In this document: in pieces, positions 19,371-27,740 of the stretch
How positions within the stretch are numbered: position 1 is the first letter of the stretch
Layout: each line of letters begins with the position of its first letter
NCBI GenBank assembly: GCA_041398785.1
Contig: JAWKUA010000006.1
Span: 62,001-126,000 of the forward strand
Direction: 5' to 3'
Length of the DNA: 64,000 bases
Origin: Planctomycetaceae bacterium
GTDB lineage: Bacteria > Planctomycetota > Planctomycetia > Planctomycetales > Planctomycetaceae
Notes under the pieces: generated by a model
What the model saw: only the letters and a program-made list of their open reading frames with translations
Told to the model about the DNA's origin: nothing
Database searches by the model: none
Made by a program: the position numbers and the translations under genes

Positions 19371-20528
19371 TCAAACCGGCTTTGGAGCGGCAGGAGTCGC
19401 CTGGGGATTCGCCGGTTTGCCAGGCGTCGGGATGAGGCGACCCTGTCCGGGAACCAGCGGCACCGGATCCTTCAACTGCTGCATACGAAAGACGACCAGA
19501 ACTCGACCGCCGGACGCCGTTGGTTCAGATCCCGGCAGCGGCAGACGCCGGCCTTCCGCGAAGGCGGGTGCCAGCTTTTTCGTTCGATCACCATGCGCAG
19601 CATCGCCGGCAATTGACGCAACTGCCACATCATCGTCAGCGGAGCCAGGAACGACGGCCAGCATCTCGCCGAAATACTCGTCCGAAAGCGTCGGTGTCTC
19701 CATCGACTTCAGAAATCGCATCTTCAGTTCGCTGCTCGGCAAACTGCCGACACAAACCGGATTCCACTGATACGGCGGCGCCTGAATTTGCGGAGAAATG
19801 GAACTCAGAAGTTCATTCGATTCCTGCACAGAGCTGAGCAGGATTCCCAGCGGAAACTCGACCGGCCCGTCGCCGGAACCATTCTTCCGCTGCACATCCA
19901 GACCGTGCTGACGAGCGATCGCTTCAAACGTTTCTTTCGCCGTCTGTGCTGACCCGTCCCGGATTGTCACGACAACGATCTGCCAGTCCGGCTCAACATT
20001 CGGAGATTGCGTCTCCGCGATCGCCATCGATCCCGCGACGTCAGGTCTTGCCGACTCACCACTTTCGGCGGCAACCGCTGGCCCGGAATCGGAGTCAACA
20101 AAGGTGCGGTTCAGTACGAAATCGGCACTGCCGTCCGTGCGAGCATCGCGGCTCACGTTCAGTTGCACAGCAAACAGTGCCAACGCTGCCACGGAAACAG
20201 ACACCGCGATCCACCGAAAGTCGCGACGGCCTGTCGATGGCTCGCTGACCGGCGCCGGAACCGCAGACTTCCTGCGTTCCGCTTCGATTTCTCTCCGCAC
20301 AGCCTCGCGAACATCACCCGCCGCGGAAATCGGAATCTGCTTCAGCGACCGACTCAGCGACTTCCAATCCGACAAAAGCTGCTCGCGCCGCGATGAGGAC
20401 AAAAGTTCATGCCCCGGTTTATCGCCTGCCGTCGTGAAATCTGCAGTTGACTCACCGTCGAACACCGCTGAAAGCAGTGCTTCCGGGGAGTTCGCATCGA
20501 ATGGTTGGGAAGAAGGAGTGACGGTCAT
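19371..20528 (-). CDS. anti-sigma-factor-like single-pass membrane protein
   Basis: 385 residues. The N-terminal cytoplasmic ~100 residues are helical (EALLSAVFDGEST...REQLLSDWKSLSRSLKQIP), like RseA-type anti-sigma N-domains, followed by one membrane helix (FRWIAVSVSVAALALFAVQL, ~residues 104-123). The extracytoplasmic part contains a segment (WQIVVVTIRDGSAQTAKETFEAIARQHG) similar to those in planctomycete anti-sigma-like proteins. No sigma factor gene is adjacent, which weakens the assignment. The upstream neighbour on the same strand is a propeller protein, 156 bases away. Confidence 0.55.
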   Translation of the reverse strand: MTVTPSSQPFDANSPEALLSAVFDGESTADFTTAGDKPGHELLSSSRREQLLSDWKSLSRSLKQIPISAAGDVREAVRREIEAERRKSAVPAPVSEPSTGRRDFRWIAVSVSVAALALFAVQLNVSRDARTDGSADFVLNRTFVDSDSGPAVAAESGESARPDVAGSMAIAETQSPNVEPDWQIVVVTIRDGSAQTAKETFEAIARQHGLDVQRKNGSGDGPVEFPLGILLSSVQESNELLSSISPQIQAPPYQWNPVCVGSLPSSELKMRFLKSMETPTLSDEYFGEMLAVVPGSADDDVAVASIAGDAAHGDRTKKLAPAFAEGRRLPLPGSEPTASGGRVLVVFRMQQLKDPVPLVPGQGRLIPTPGKPANPQATPAAPKPV

Positions 20529-20684
20529 TGGAAGGCAAAATCGGAGGGAAAATCAGCTTGAGCGGGCGGCGGCCGTCTGCCAAAACCGGCAAAAAACAGG
20601 GCGAAAACGCACTTTCAGAGGACCGCCCCGACAGGCACCCAATGAAAAGAGGCAATCCGGCGGTCGAGAGTTCCCGAAAAGTTC

Positions 20685-21677
20685 TCAATACGAACGGCGA
20701 GGTTCGGAGAATTCGGGCGTCGCCACTGTTGAGAAAATCATCGTGACCGGTTCCGCACAGTGCGGGCACGGGATCTGAAACCGGCTGGTCACTCGCGTGA
20801 CGGCCCGTAGGTTCGGATTTGCCAGCACCAGATTTCCCAGCCCGTCGAAGGCAAATGCCGATGTGCCGTCCGGCAGTGCCGCGAACCGATCTTCCTCGGC
20901 GGGGTCAGCCGTCAGCCGCCATAGCGAACTGCGAGAATCCTCGTCGCTGGTTCCCAGGGCCACGACAAAGCCATCCGGGTGCAACTGAAGCCGGTCCGAG
21001 AATCGCGGGACGTAGCCGATGACCTGAGAATTCCCTTCCGCGCCGACCGATACCACTTTTCCAGCCTTCAACAGCACGATCGGATTATCAAGTGCATCCA
21101 GAACCAGGTCGCTGGCAGGTTGCGTGAGCCTTGCCAGGACTCGGGTCGTGCCTTCCGCATCGATTGCGATAACGTCCCCCGTGCGAGTGTTCGTGGTCAG
21201 CAGGCTGCCCGCTCGGTCACTTGCCAGGCCGCTCGCCGGAAACGCGGTTTGGGCGATTTCGGACACGTGCCCTGCGGGAGTGATGTGCATTATGCGGCCG
21301 GACCCCTGGCTGTTCAGCAGAGCAAAGACATCGCCGGTGGCGGCGACACTGATGCGAACCAAACCCTCCAGGTCGCCAGCCAGCAGCGCGATTTGTCCGT
21401 CCGACGCGACGCGGAATACCGCCTTCCCTCCGTTGTCTGCAACATATACACGTCCGGAGCCGGACGAGACGACGTCTTTGGGAGTGATAACGCGAAGCGG
21501 CAGGCGTTCAATCACCGGCCGCGACCGAACCACCAGCGCGGCATGTTCGTGAGGAACTGACGGCTGCAGAACATCCTGACCGCGCGCCGGAAACCTTCCG
21601 TCACACAGGACGACGCACATTGCAACACAACAGACTGTGGTTCTTGTGTTCAAGGAGATCTCCGAATCTCGACACAT
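20685..21677 (-). CDS. exported NHL/SMP-30-like beta-propeller protein
   Basis: About 330 residues from ATG 21675-21677 (a TTG directly before it is also in frame). It has an N-terminal hydrophobic signal (TTVCCVAMCVVLCDG) and then repeated short beta units of the form SGSGRVYVADNGGKAVFRV, ATGDVFALLNSQGSGRIMHI and RAGSLLTTNTRTGDVIAID, typical of NHL/gluconolactonase-like six-bladed propellers. The last ~30 residues contain CPHC. Such propellers usually bind ligands or proteins; the catalytic metal residues of SMP-30 cannot be confirmed. It precedes the anti-sigma-like gene on the same strand. Confidence 0.65.
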   Translation of the reverse strand: MCRDSEISLNTRTTVCCVAMCVVLCDGRFPARGQDVLQPSVPHEHAALVVRSRPVIERLPLRVITPKDVVSSGSGRVYVADNGGKAVFRVASDGQIALLAGDLEGLVRISVAATGDVFALLNSQGSGRIMHITPAGHVSEIAQTAFPASGLASDRAGSLLTTNTRTGDVIAIDAEGTTRVLARLTQPASDLVLDALDNPIVLLKAGKVVSVGAEGNSQVIGYVPRFSDRLQLHPDGFVVALGTSDEDSRSSLWRLTADPAEEDRFAALPDGTSAFAFDGLGNLVLANPNLRAVTRVTSRFQIPCPHCAEPVTMIFSTVATPEFSEPRRSY

Positions 21678-21923
21678 CAATTCCGGCTGCCCGGAGTTCG
21701 CGGGTCAAACAGGGAACCGGCTGCAGGCTGCCGTGAACGCTCAGGCATTATTGTCAGACCGCGGACAACGCTCGTCAATGAATCGTTTCGGGAAACTGAC
21801 ACCTCCTTCAGATTGGCCGGCCGTTGAAATACACTGCCGCCCGTCGGTTGCCCGTCGGCGTCGGCAACCGGCAATACCTGTGATTTTTGATGATTCGCCG
21901 CGCCTGGCGAAGTGAGCAGGATC

Positions 21924-22736
21924 ATGACGACGTATCGCGTTCTGCAACTGACTGACCTGCACGTCTTCGCGGATAATCACGCGACGCTGAAAGGCATCCC
22001 CACGCACGCCACCCTGAAAAGTGTCGTTTCCCGGATCCTTGAGTTGGACGGTCAATTCGACCACGTCGTCATCACGGGAGATCACACACACGACGAACTG
22101 CCGGAAAGCTATCGGCTGGTCCGCGATTCGCTGCAGCCGTGGCTGGATCGCTTGTGGCAGATTCCGGGAAATCACGACGACCGCAGCGTGTTGCGAAGTG
22201 TTTTTTCCTCGCGAGTCTGTGGAACCGGGGCAGACCGCATCAACTTTGTATTCTCGTGTGGCGACTGGACCTGCATTGGCCTGGACAGCCACCAGCCTGG
22301 ACAGGTGCCGGGACTGCTGGGCAACGATCAGATTCAGTGGCTGAAGAATACCATCGCAGACTGCGCCAGCCCGCGATTGGCGCTGTTCATTCACCATCCA
22401 CCGGTGCGAGTCGGCAGTGTCTGGATGGATCGCATTGGGCTGCAGGATGCGTCAGAGCTTCAGTCGCTGATCCGGGAACAGTCCCGCATTCGTCTGGTCT
22501 GCTGCGGCCATGTTCATCACGAATTCGAATTCACGCTGTCAGAAGCGAAAATCGTGACGACTCCGTCGACAGGTATTCAGTTCGATCCCCGCGGCGATGC
22601 GCCGACGTTCGTTGCGGACGCTCCCGGCTGGCGCATAATTGAATTCACGGGAATGGAATTCTCCACGCGCGTTGAGCGGCTGCCGGAGGTCCAATACGTC
22701 CCGGTCAGTGATTATACTGGCCGCGGCGAACGCTGA
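21924..22736 (+). CDS. calcineurin-like metallophosphoesterase (CpdA-type)
   Basis: 270 residues from ATG 21924, preceded by AGCAGGA; a GTG at 21912 is an alternative. It contains all five metallophosphoesterase blocks: QLTDLHVF, ITGDHTHDELPES, IPGNHDDRS, FIHHPPV and CCGHVHHEFE. The closest pattern is the class III cyclic-nucleotide phosphodiesterase CpdA, so it may hydrolyse cAMP or another phosphodiester. The last six residues (YTGRGE R) and the stop codon are contributed by copy B of the 88-bp repeat, so the original C-terminus may have been replaced by element insertion. Confidence 0.9.
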   Translation: MTTYRVLQLTDLHVFADNHATLKGIPTHATLKSVVSRILELDGQFDHVVITGDHTHDELPESYRLVRDSLQPWLDRLWQIPGNHDDRSVLRSVFSSRVCGTGADRINFVFSCGDWTCIGLDSHQPGQVPGLLGNDQIQWLKNTIADCASPRLALFIHHPPVRVGSVWMDRIGLQDASELQSLIREQSRIRLVCCGHVHHEFEFTLSEAKIVTTPSTGIQFDPRGDAPTFVADAPGWRIIEFTGMEFSTRVERLPEVQYVPVSDYTGRGER

Positions 22737-22800
22737 TACTTTTCGCACTTCTTCATGCCGCGAGCCAGAATACCTCAAATTTCCCCGCTCGGGGTATAAG
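22712..22800 (+). repeat. 89-bp repeat with TTATAC/GTATAA inverted ends, copy B
   Basis: Starts TTATACTGGCCGCGGCGAAC and ends CCCCGCTCGGGG plus GTATAA, like copy A at 8131, with the block CCGCGAGCCAGAAT also conserved and the centre diverged. Its first 25 bases lie within the phosphoesterase gene and include that gene's TGA. The hairpin near its right end is followed by no T-run. Confidence 0.7.
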
Positions 22801-22905
22801 AACCGCAGACAAGTCCTATGAGACGCTCGTAAGAAGTGAATTGGCAACTTCCTGGGGCTCAGCGCGGCAATCATTTCACGATGGCCATGTGCTGTGGAAG
22901 TTGGC

Positions 22906-23520
22906 TCAATGCGATTTCACGCCGATCAGCCGGGCGAGGTCCTTCATTCGCCGGGATTCCCACAGGATTGACTCAATCGTTTCTCCGGGCCGGACTTTGT
23001 TCTTCTGGAGAGCGTCCAGAATCTGCGCCAGCGGTCGAGATACCTTCAGTTGGATTCGGACACGGTCGCGGCGGCGGGATGTCGAGCCAGGTTTTCCCAT
23101 CCTTCCGACGCCCATTCTTCCGACGCCCATTCTTCCGACGGTTGTCCTGATGACTGTTGGCGCTTCGCCGACGGCGTTTTGGTCGGCTGCGGAGACGGTC
23201 GCTGCCTGAGGCTCCGGGCCCGAATGGGATTCAACATAGTCTCTCAGCGAACTCAACAGTTGCTCAAAGTCGCGATCGCAGGGGATGCGGTCGGCGTAGC
23301 GGTCGCGGCCCTGGGCCAGCAGGCAATCGCGGGCATCCGCTTTCAGAATCAATTCATCCAGCATCATCCGCAACTGCTTCAGGTGGGACATGCGGGGCGA
23401 CCGGGCGACGGCTGCCGATTCCGGCTGCGCGACCGCGTTTGCTGGCTTCCTGCGTTTTGCTGATTGTTCAAGCTCGACCTTCCGTGGTGCCGGCTGCTGC
23501 TGCCGAAGGTGAGTTGACAT
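22906..23520 (-). CDS. hypothetical protein with Gly-Arg-Met repeats
   Basis: 204 residues from ATG 23518-23520; the frame is open a further 39 codons upstream. No family recognised. The middle region carries three copies of VGRMG (encoded by a 15-bp tandem repeat). The C-terminal ~55 residues (RVRIQLKVSRPLAQILDALQ...GETIESILWES) look like a beta strand followed by two helices, reminiscent of ribbon-helix-helix DNA-binding proteins. The N-terminal half is basic and then helical (LKQLRMMLDELILKADARDCLL). A DNA-binding role is inference. Confidence 0.45.
   Translation of the reverse strand: MSTHLRQQQPAPRKVELEQSAKRRKPANAVAQPESAAVARSPRMSHLKQLRMMLDELILKADARDCLLAQGRDRYADRIPCDRDFEQLLSSLRDYVESHSGPEPQAATVSAADQNAVGEAPTVIRTTVGRMGVGRMGVGRMGKPGSTSRRRDRVRIQLKVSRPLAQILDALQKNKVRPGETIESILWESRRMKDLARLIGVKSH
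23096..23141. repeat. 15-bp tandem repeat within a coding region
   Basis: The unit CTTCCGACGCCCATT occurs at 23102 and 23117, with a third partial copy at 23132. It encodes the VGRMG repeats of the minus-strand hypothetical protein and keeps its frame, so copy-number change would be tolerated. Confidence 0.7.
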
Positions 23521-23732
23521 GGCTGGATGAGAGCTTTCCGGTATGTGGCGCGAACGGCCGGGAAATGGTGGGACGTATCCAGTCAATTTCCATCGGACCC
23601 TGCAGTGGGTTGAAACCAGCAGAATTTGCCGGATCACGAAGAATCTCCGACTTTTCGTCGTCCGCGACGAACCTGCGGGATGTCTGCGGGGTTTCAGGCG
23701 GCCATCGTTGCCGGCTGGTGGCGGGTCGCCGT

Positions 23733-24437
23733 CTATCCGCCGACTCGCTGATCCGCTTCGTGGATGACCGCCAGAGCGTCCGGGCTGGTTTCCGCGGCTC
23801 TCAGCGCGGGGACGAAATCGGGCAGTTGCAGCAATCGAGCCAGCCTGGTCAGGATCTGCAGATGGGTGCGGGAATCGCGGGCGAGAACCAGAAAGAACAT
23901 GTCTGTCAGTTGCCGCTTCGGCGCGCCAAACGGGATCCCCGACAGAGTTCGGCCAAACGCGATCACGGATTCTCCCAGAGCCTCGGGCAGCGGGTTGCGA
24001 GGATGCGGGATGGCGACTCCGTGGTCGAAACCCGTCGACATTACGTTTTCCCGCTGAATGACAGCATCCAGAACAGCCGCCGGTTCAAACACCTGCCACG
24101 TTCGACCGGCCACTTCCACCAGGGCTCGCAGCACCGACGGCTTCGTTCCGGCATCGAGCGGCACCTGAACAGTTTCCAATGTCAGCAGGTCGGCGATCGG
24201 AATCTGGTTGTTTAATTCCACCGACTGCTGCGACTGTTCCAATTGAGCCAGGTCGTCGGCTCCGAAGTTGCGAATTTCCTGTTCCAGCCACTGCGTGATT
24301 TCCACGCGATTGAACCGCCATTCGTCGGCCACGCGCCGGCCGGGAATCTGACCGCGACTGGCCAGCTTTTCAATTTCGCGGCGGTCGCGCCCAAGTTCCT
24401 GAGCGAGTTCGTCGGCGGTATAAAACGTCTTCGACAT
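23733..24437 (-). CDS. MerR/excisionase-type HTH fused to PTS EIIA (PtsN-like)
   Basis: 234 residues. Residues 1-55 (FYTADELAQELGRDRREIEKLASRGQIPGRRVADEWRF in part) form an excisionase-type winged helix that normally binds DNA. Residues ~80-230 match the fructose/nitrogen PTS EIIA domain, with the phosphorylatable His145 in HGVAIPHPRN. EIIA-Ntr proteins receive phosphate from PTS carriers and act as regulators. Here the output may be direct DNA binding. No PTS EI or HPr gene is in the window. It is divergent from the glycerate kinase gene, with starts 146 bases apart. Confidence 0.85.
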   Translation of the reverse strand: MSKTFYTADELAQELGRDRREIEKLASRGQIPGRRVADEWRFNRVEITQWLEQEIRNFGADDLAQLEQSQQSVELNNQIPIADLLTLETVQVPLDAGTKPSVLRALVEVAGRTWQVFEPAAVLDAVIQRENVMSTGFDHGVAIPHPRNPLPEALGESVIAFGRTLSGIPFGAPKRQLTDMFFLVLARDSRTHLQILTRLARLLQLPDFVPALRAAETSPDALAVIHEADQRVGG

Positions 24438-24582
24438 GAAAGCACTGCCGGAGTGGCGGTTGAAAGCGGCGTCGGCGGGAGCAACAGGTTACCCGGAAAC
24501 CGGGCGCAGAGCGAACGCCCGGTCAGTGAGCTTTCAAACGTGCTGGCGATTTCACCGACGGTGCGGCGGACGGGGGCGACCG

Positions 24583-25935
24583 ATGAACCTTCGAAATCAG
24601 GCGATCGCTATCTGGAAGTCGGCCATTGCTGCGGTCGATTCGGAAGTCCTGGTGCGCCGAGCGGTTCGGATTGAAAACGACCGGCTTTGCATCGGTTCGG
24701 AATTCGTCGACATCGCAACGATCGGTCACATCGAAGTCGTGGGCGCGGGTAAGGCGGGCAGCGGCATGGCATCCGCCGTGGAAGCCGAGTTCCGAAATCT
24801 GCCGCCACACATCACGTATTCCGGCTGGGTCAATGTGCCGGAAGACTGTGTGCAGCCGCTGGAACACATCACCCTGCACGCAGCGCGTCCGGCGGGAGTC
24901 AACGAACCCACGGCCGCCGGAGTCCGCGGGACCGAAGAAATCCTGCGGCGCCTCGGCGCGCTTTCTGAAGACGATCTATGTCTTGTGCTGATTTCCGGGG
25001 GCGGCAGCGCGCTCCTTCCGGCACCGGAGTCAGGTATCTCGCTCGAAGACAAGTTGCAGGTCACTCGCCTGCTGGCCGCTGCGGGGGCTCCCATCCACGA
25101 CCTGAATTGTGTCCGCAGCCAGTTGTCACGGATCAAGGGCGGCGGGCTGCTGCGAGCCTGCGCGGCGAAGCGTGTGATTGCGCTGATTATCTCCGACGTC
25201 ATCGGTGATCCACTGGATGTCATCGCGTCCGGGCCAACAGTCGCATCGGAAGCAACGCCCGGCGATGCTCTGGACGTCCTGAAAAGGTACGAGCCCGGAC
25301 TTCGCGACGTTCCTGAGTCCGTCGTCGCGCATCTGCAGAGCGCGGTGAAACAGGCGCGGCGATTCGTGGCTGCGGACAAGCGTGTGTGCAACCTGGTCAT
25401 CGGCAACAACCAGACGGCACTGGGCGCCGCGGCGAAGGAAGCGGAACGTCGCGGTTTTCGCATTGTCAGTCTGGGATCGCAAAACAGCGGCCAGGCAGCG
25501 GACTTTGGCCGATCGTTCTTCTCCCGACTGCAGTCTCTGAAGTCGGCTGATCCAAATGGCGACCGCCGCGACGTTTGCCTGCTGGCTGGCGGAGAAACAA
25601 CGGTTCGGCTGGCGGACACGATTCAGCCGCGTCGCGGAGGACGCAATCAGGAACTCGTGCTGGCAGCGATCGCCGCCCATCCGTCCGTCGACGACTGGAC
25701 AGACATCGCGCTATTGTCGGGAGGCACCGATGGCGAAGACGGACCGACTCCGGCGGCGGGAGCTTTCGCCGATGAAGCGATTCTGCGACGAATGCAGGAA
25801 CTGCAAATGCACCCCGACGACTATCTGTCGATCAACAATTCCTACGCGTTTTTCGAACAGCTCCGTGGATTGCTGCTGACCGGACCGACACACACCAACG
25901 TGATGGACGTCCAGGTCGGGCTGGTGAGCTGTTGA
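24583..25935 (+). CDS. glycerate 2-kinase (MOFRL family)
   Basis: 450 residues from ATG 24583; the frame is open further upstream but MNLRNQAIAIWKSAIAAVDS is the natural N-terminus. It has the characteristic stretches VVGAGKAGSGMA, LVLISGGGSALLPAP, LLAAGAPIHDLNCVRSQLSRIKGGGL, SDVIGDPLDVIASGPT and the MOFRL C-terminal domain (CLLAGGETTVRL, GGRNQELVLAA, LLSGGTDGEDGPTPAAGA). It probably phosphorylates glycerate with ATP to give 2-phosphoglycerate, feeding lower glycolysis. Cytoplasmic. It ends 25 bases from the convergent aminotransferase gene. Confidence 0.92.
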   Translation: MNLRNQAIAIWKSAIAAVDSEVLVRRAVRIENDRLCIGSEFVDIATIGHIEVVGAGKAGSGMASAVEAEFRNLPPHITYSGWVNVPEDCVQPLEHITLHAARPAGVNEPTAAGVRGTEEILRRLGALSEDDLCLVLISGGGSALLPAPESGISLEDKLQVTRLLAAAGAPIHDLNCVRSQLSRIKGGGLLRACAAKRVIALIISDVIGDPLDVIASGPTVASEATPGDALDVLKRYEPGLRDVPESVVAHLQSAVKQARRFVAADKRVCNLVIGNNQTALGAAAKEAERRGFRIVSLGSQNSGQAADFGRSFFSRLQSLKSADPNGDRRDVCLLAGGETTVRLADTIQPRRGGRNQELVLAAIAAHPSVDDWTDIALLSGGTDGEDGPTPAAGAFADEAILRRMQELQMHPDDYLSINNSYAFFEQLRGLLLTGPTHTNVMDVQVGLVSC

Positions 25936-25960
25936 ACGTTCGCAGCTGCCACCGGCGCTG

Positions 25961-27157
25961 CTATGCCGCGCGGCGGTGTTCGGCGGCGCTAACCGGAAGT
26001 GCCGAAGCTGCGGATTCGCGAACGCTGTTCATCAGCGCGTCGGCGACTCGATGCAACTGGTCGTCGGTCAGTTCCGCAAAGATCGGCAGCGACAGAACTT
26101 CCTGCGCTGCACGTTCGCTTTCCGGAAAATCTCCTTCGGAGTATCCGAGATATTCAAAGCACTTCTGCTGGTGCAGCGGAATCGGATAGTAGATCGCGCA
26201 GCCAACCTGTTCGGACCGCAGTGACTGCATTACGGTGTCGCGCTGGCCGCCGCGAATTCGCAGCGTGAACTGATTGAAGACGTGGCGACGATCGGACAGC
26301 GTTGCCGGGACGTCAATGGCGCTCAGCAGATCGGCGTTTCGAAATAGTTCCATGTACTTCCTTGCATTCGACCGGCGAGCTTCGGACCAGTCTTCCAGGT
26401 ATCGCAGCTTCACACGCAGGACGGCGGCCTGAAGTGCATCCAGCCGGCTGTTGAACCCGACTTCGACGTGGTTGTAACCGCCAATGTCGCCGTGAACTCG
26501 CAGCCGTCGCAGCCGCCCGGCAAGCTCCGCGTCATCGGTTGTGATGATTCCGCCGTCTCCGGCGCCGCCGAGATTTTTCGTCGGGAAGAAACTGAAGCAG
26601 CCGACGGTTCCCAGGACCCCCGCGCGGCGTCCGCGGTATTCCGCGCCGATGGCCTGGCAGGCGTCTTCGATGATCGGCAGCTTATGGCGAACAGACAGTC
26701 GCCACAGCGGTTCCATGTCGGCGCACTGGCCGAAGATGTGCACGGGCATGATGGCCTTCGTGCGGTCCGTGATCGCTTTTTCCACCTGTTCCGGACAGAG
26801 GTTGAAACTGTGCGGTTCGATGTCAGCAAAAACCGGCCGGGCTCCCACCCGATGAATGGCTCCCGCTGATGCAAAGAACGTAAACGGGCTGGTGATGACT
26901 TCGTCGCCCGGTTGAATTCCCAAAGCCAGAAGTGACAGAATCAGAGCGTCGGTTCCTGAGGCACAGCCTATCGCAAAGCGAGCGTCGCAGTAGGCCGCAA
27001 TTTCGGTTTCCAGCGACGCGACCTGTTCGCCCAGCACAAACGTCTGCGTTTCAAACACGCCGTCGACGGCTTCGCGAACTTCCTCACGAATTGTCTGATA
27101 CTGAGCAACCAGATCGATGAACGGAACTTCGGCGGGTGAGTTCTGGGCGGTAGGCAT
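25961..27157 (-). CDS. DegT/DnrJ/EryC1/StrS family PLP aminotransferase
   Basis: 398 residues from ATG 27155-27157 with GGAGT upstream. It shows the typical N-terminus VPFIDLVAQYQTIREEV, the substrate segment GCASGTDALILSLLALGI, EDACQAIGAEYRGRRAG and the PLP lysine in FFPTKNLGGAGDGG. These enzymes aminate keto-sugars linked to nucleotides for lipopolysaccharide or glycan synthesis. No other sugar-nucleotide genes adjoin it, so the product is unknown. Cytoplasmic. Confidence 0.9.
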   Translation of the reverse strand: MPTAQNSPAEVPFIDLVAQYQTIREEVREAVDGVFETQTFVLGEQVASLETEIAAYCDARFAIGCASGTDALILSLLALGIQPGDEVITSPFTFFASAGAIHRVGARPVFADIEPHSFNLCPEQVEKAITDRTKAIMPVHIFGQCADMEPLWRLSVRHKLPIIEDACQAIGAEYRGRRAGVLGTVGCFSFFPTKNLGGAGDGGIITTDDAELAGRLRRLRVHGDIGGYNHVEVGFNSRLDALQAAVLRVKLRYLEDWSEARRSNARKYMELFRNADLLSAIDVPATLSDRRHVFNQFTLRIRGGQRDTVMQSLRSEQVGCAIYYPIPLHQQKCFEYLGYSEGDFPESERAAQEVLSLPIFAELTDDQLHRVADALMNSVRESAASALPVSAAEHRRAA

Positions 27158-27268
27158 TTTTGAGCGACTCCATTCGCTGCAAAGAATCGCCGGCTGGTGC
27201 GGATCGTCCTGGACCATGGCACACGGCCGGTTGTCAGTCGGCACCACAGACGGCGGATTCGGGCTGGC

Positions 27269-27297
27269 AGGCTACGGCAATCGGATTAGGCTGTCAA
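27269..27297 (-). promoter_or_regulatory. sigma-70-like promoter for the DegT aminotransferase
   Basis: On the minus strand, TTGACA (27297-27292) is followed after 17 bases by TAGCCT (27274-27269). The -35 is perfect but the -10 matches only 3 of 6. It lies 112 bases upstream of the start codon. Confidence 0.35.
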
Positions 27298-27633
27298 TAC
27301 GAGGCAAGCGGCGTCGGAAACGGATAAACCTTTGTCAACGCACGCCTTACGCTCGAAGCCGCCGCCGATATCCGCAACGACTTGCGAGCACATACTGTGT
27401 ATCGACGCGGCTGTATTGCTGACCGCAGCGATTCTCCGGGTGATGCCGAACAGGTGATCGTTCAGCGGAACGGCAGTTGCCTGCGAAACAGGCAGATTCG
27501 CCGCAATTGCCTGCAGCTCAAACAACGCGTCGACCTGCGGACCCACGACCGCCGAAGTCCAGGCTGCCGGAATCCCGCATTTTCCGCGGCAATGCGAACG
27601 TTGTGCATGAATTCACGACACCTGTGCCACTTA

Positions 27634-27649
27634 CGGCGCGCGGCTTGCT
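27634..27649 (+). promoter_or_regulatory. possible sigma-54 promoter for amt
   Basis: CGGCGC-GCGGC-TTGCT fits the -24/-12 pattern (GG and GC separated by exactly 10 bases; the TTGCT part is perfect and the -24 part matches 4 of 6). It sits about 90 bases upstream of the transporter start. Ammonium transporters are classic sigma-54/NtrC targets, and an NtrC-family regulator is encoded at 31823. Confidence 0.35.
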
Positions 27650-27740
27650 TTCCTGTCCGGAAAACAACGCGACTTGATGTTTCAGGTCGCCGGACGCGAC
27701 GTGTCCGGAATGAAATGTGATTGTCGGGGAGAGCAGGCGA

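Larger units (their letters stand above)
27158..27740. other. divergent intergenic region (aminotransferase / ammonium transporter)
   Basis: 583 bases between divergently oriented genes. It holds the two promoter candidates listed separately and no convincing ORF. No glnK or glnB gene accompanies the transporter here. Confidence 0.5.
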
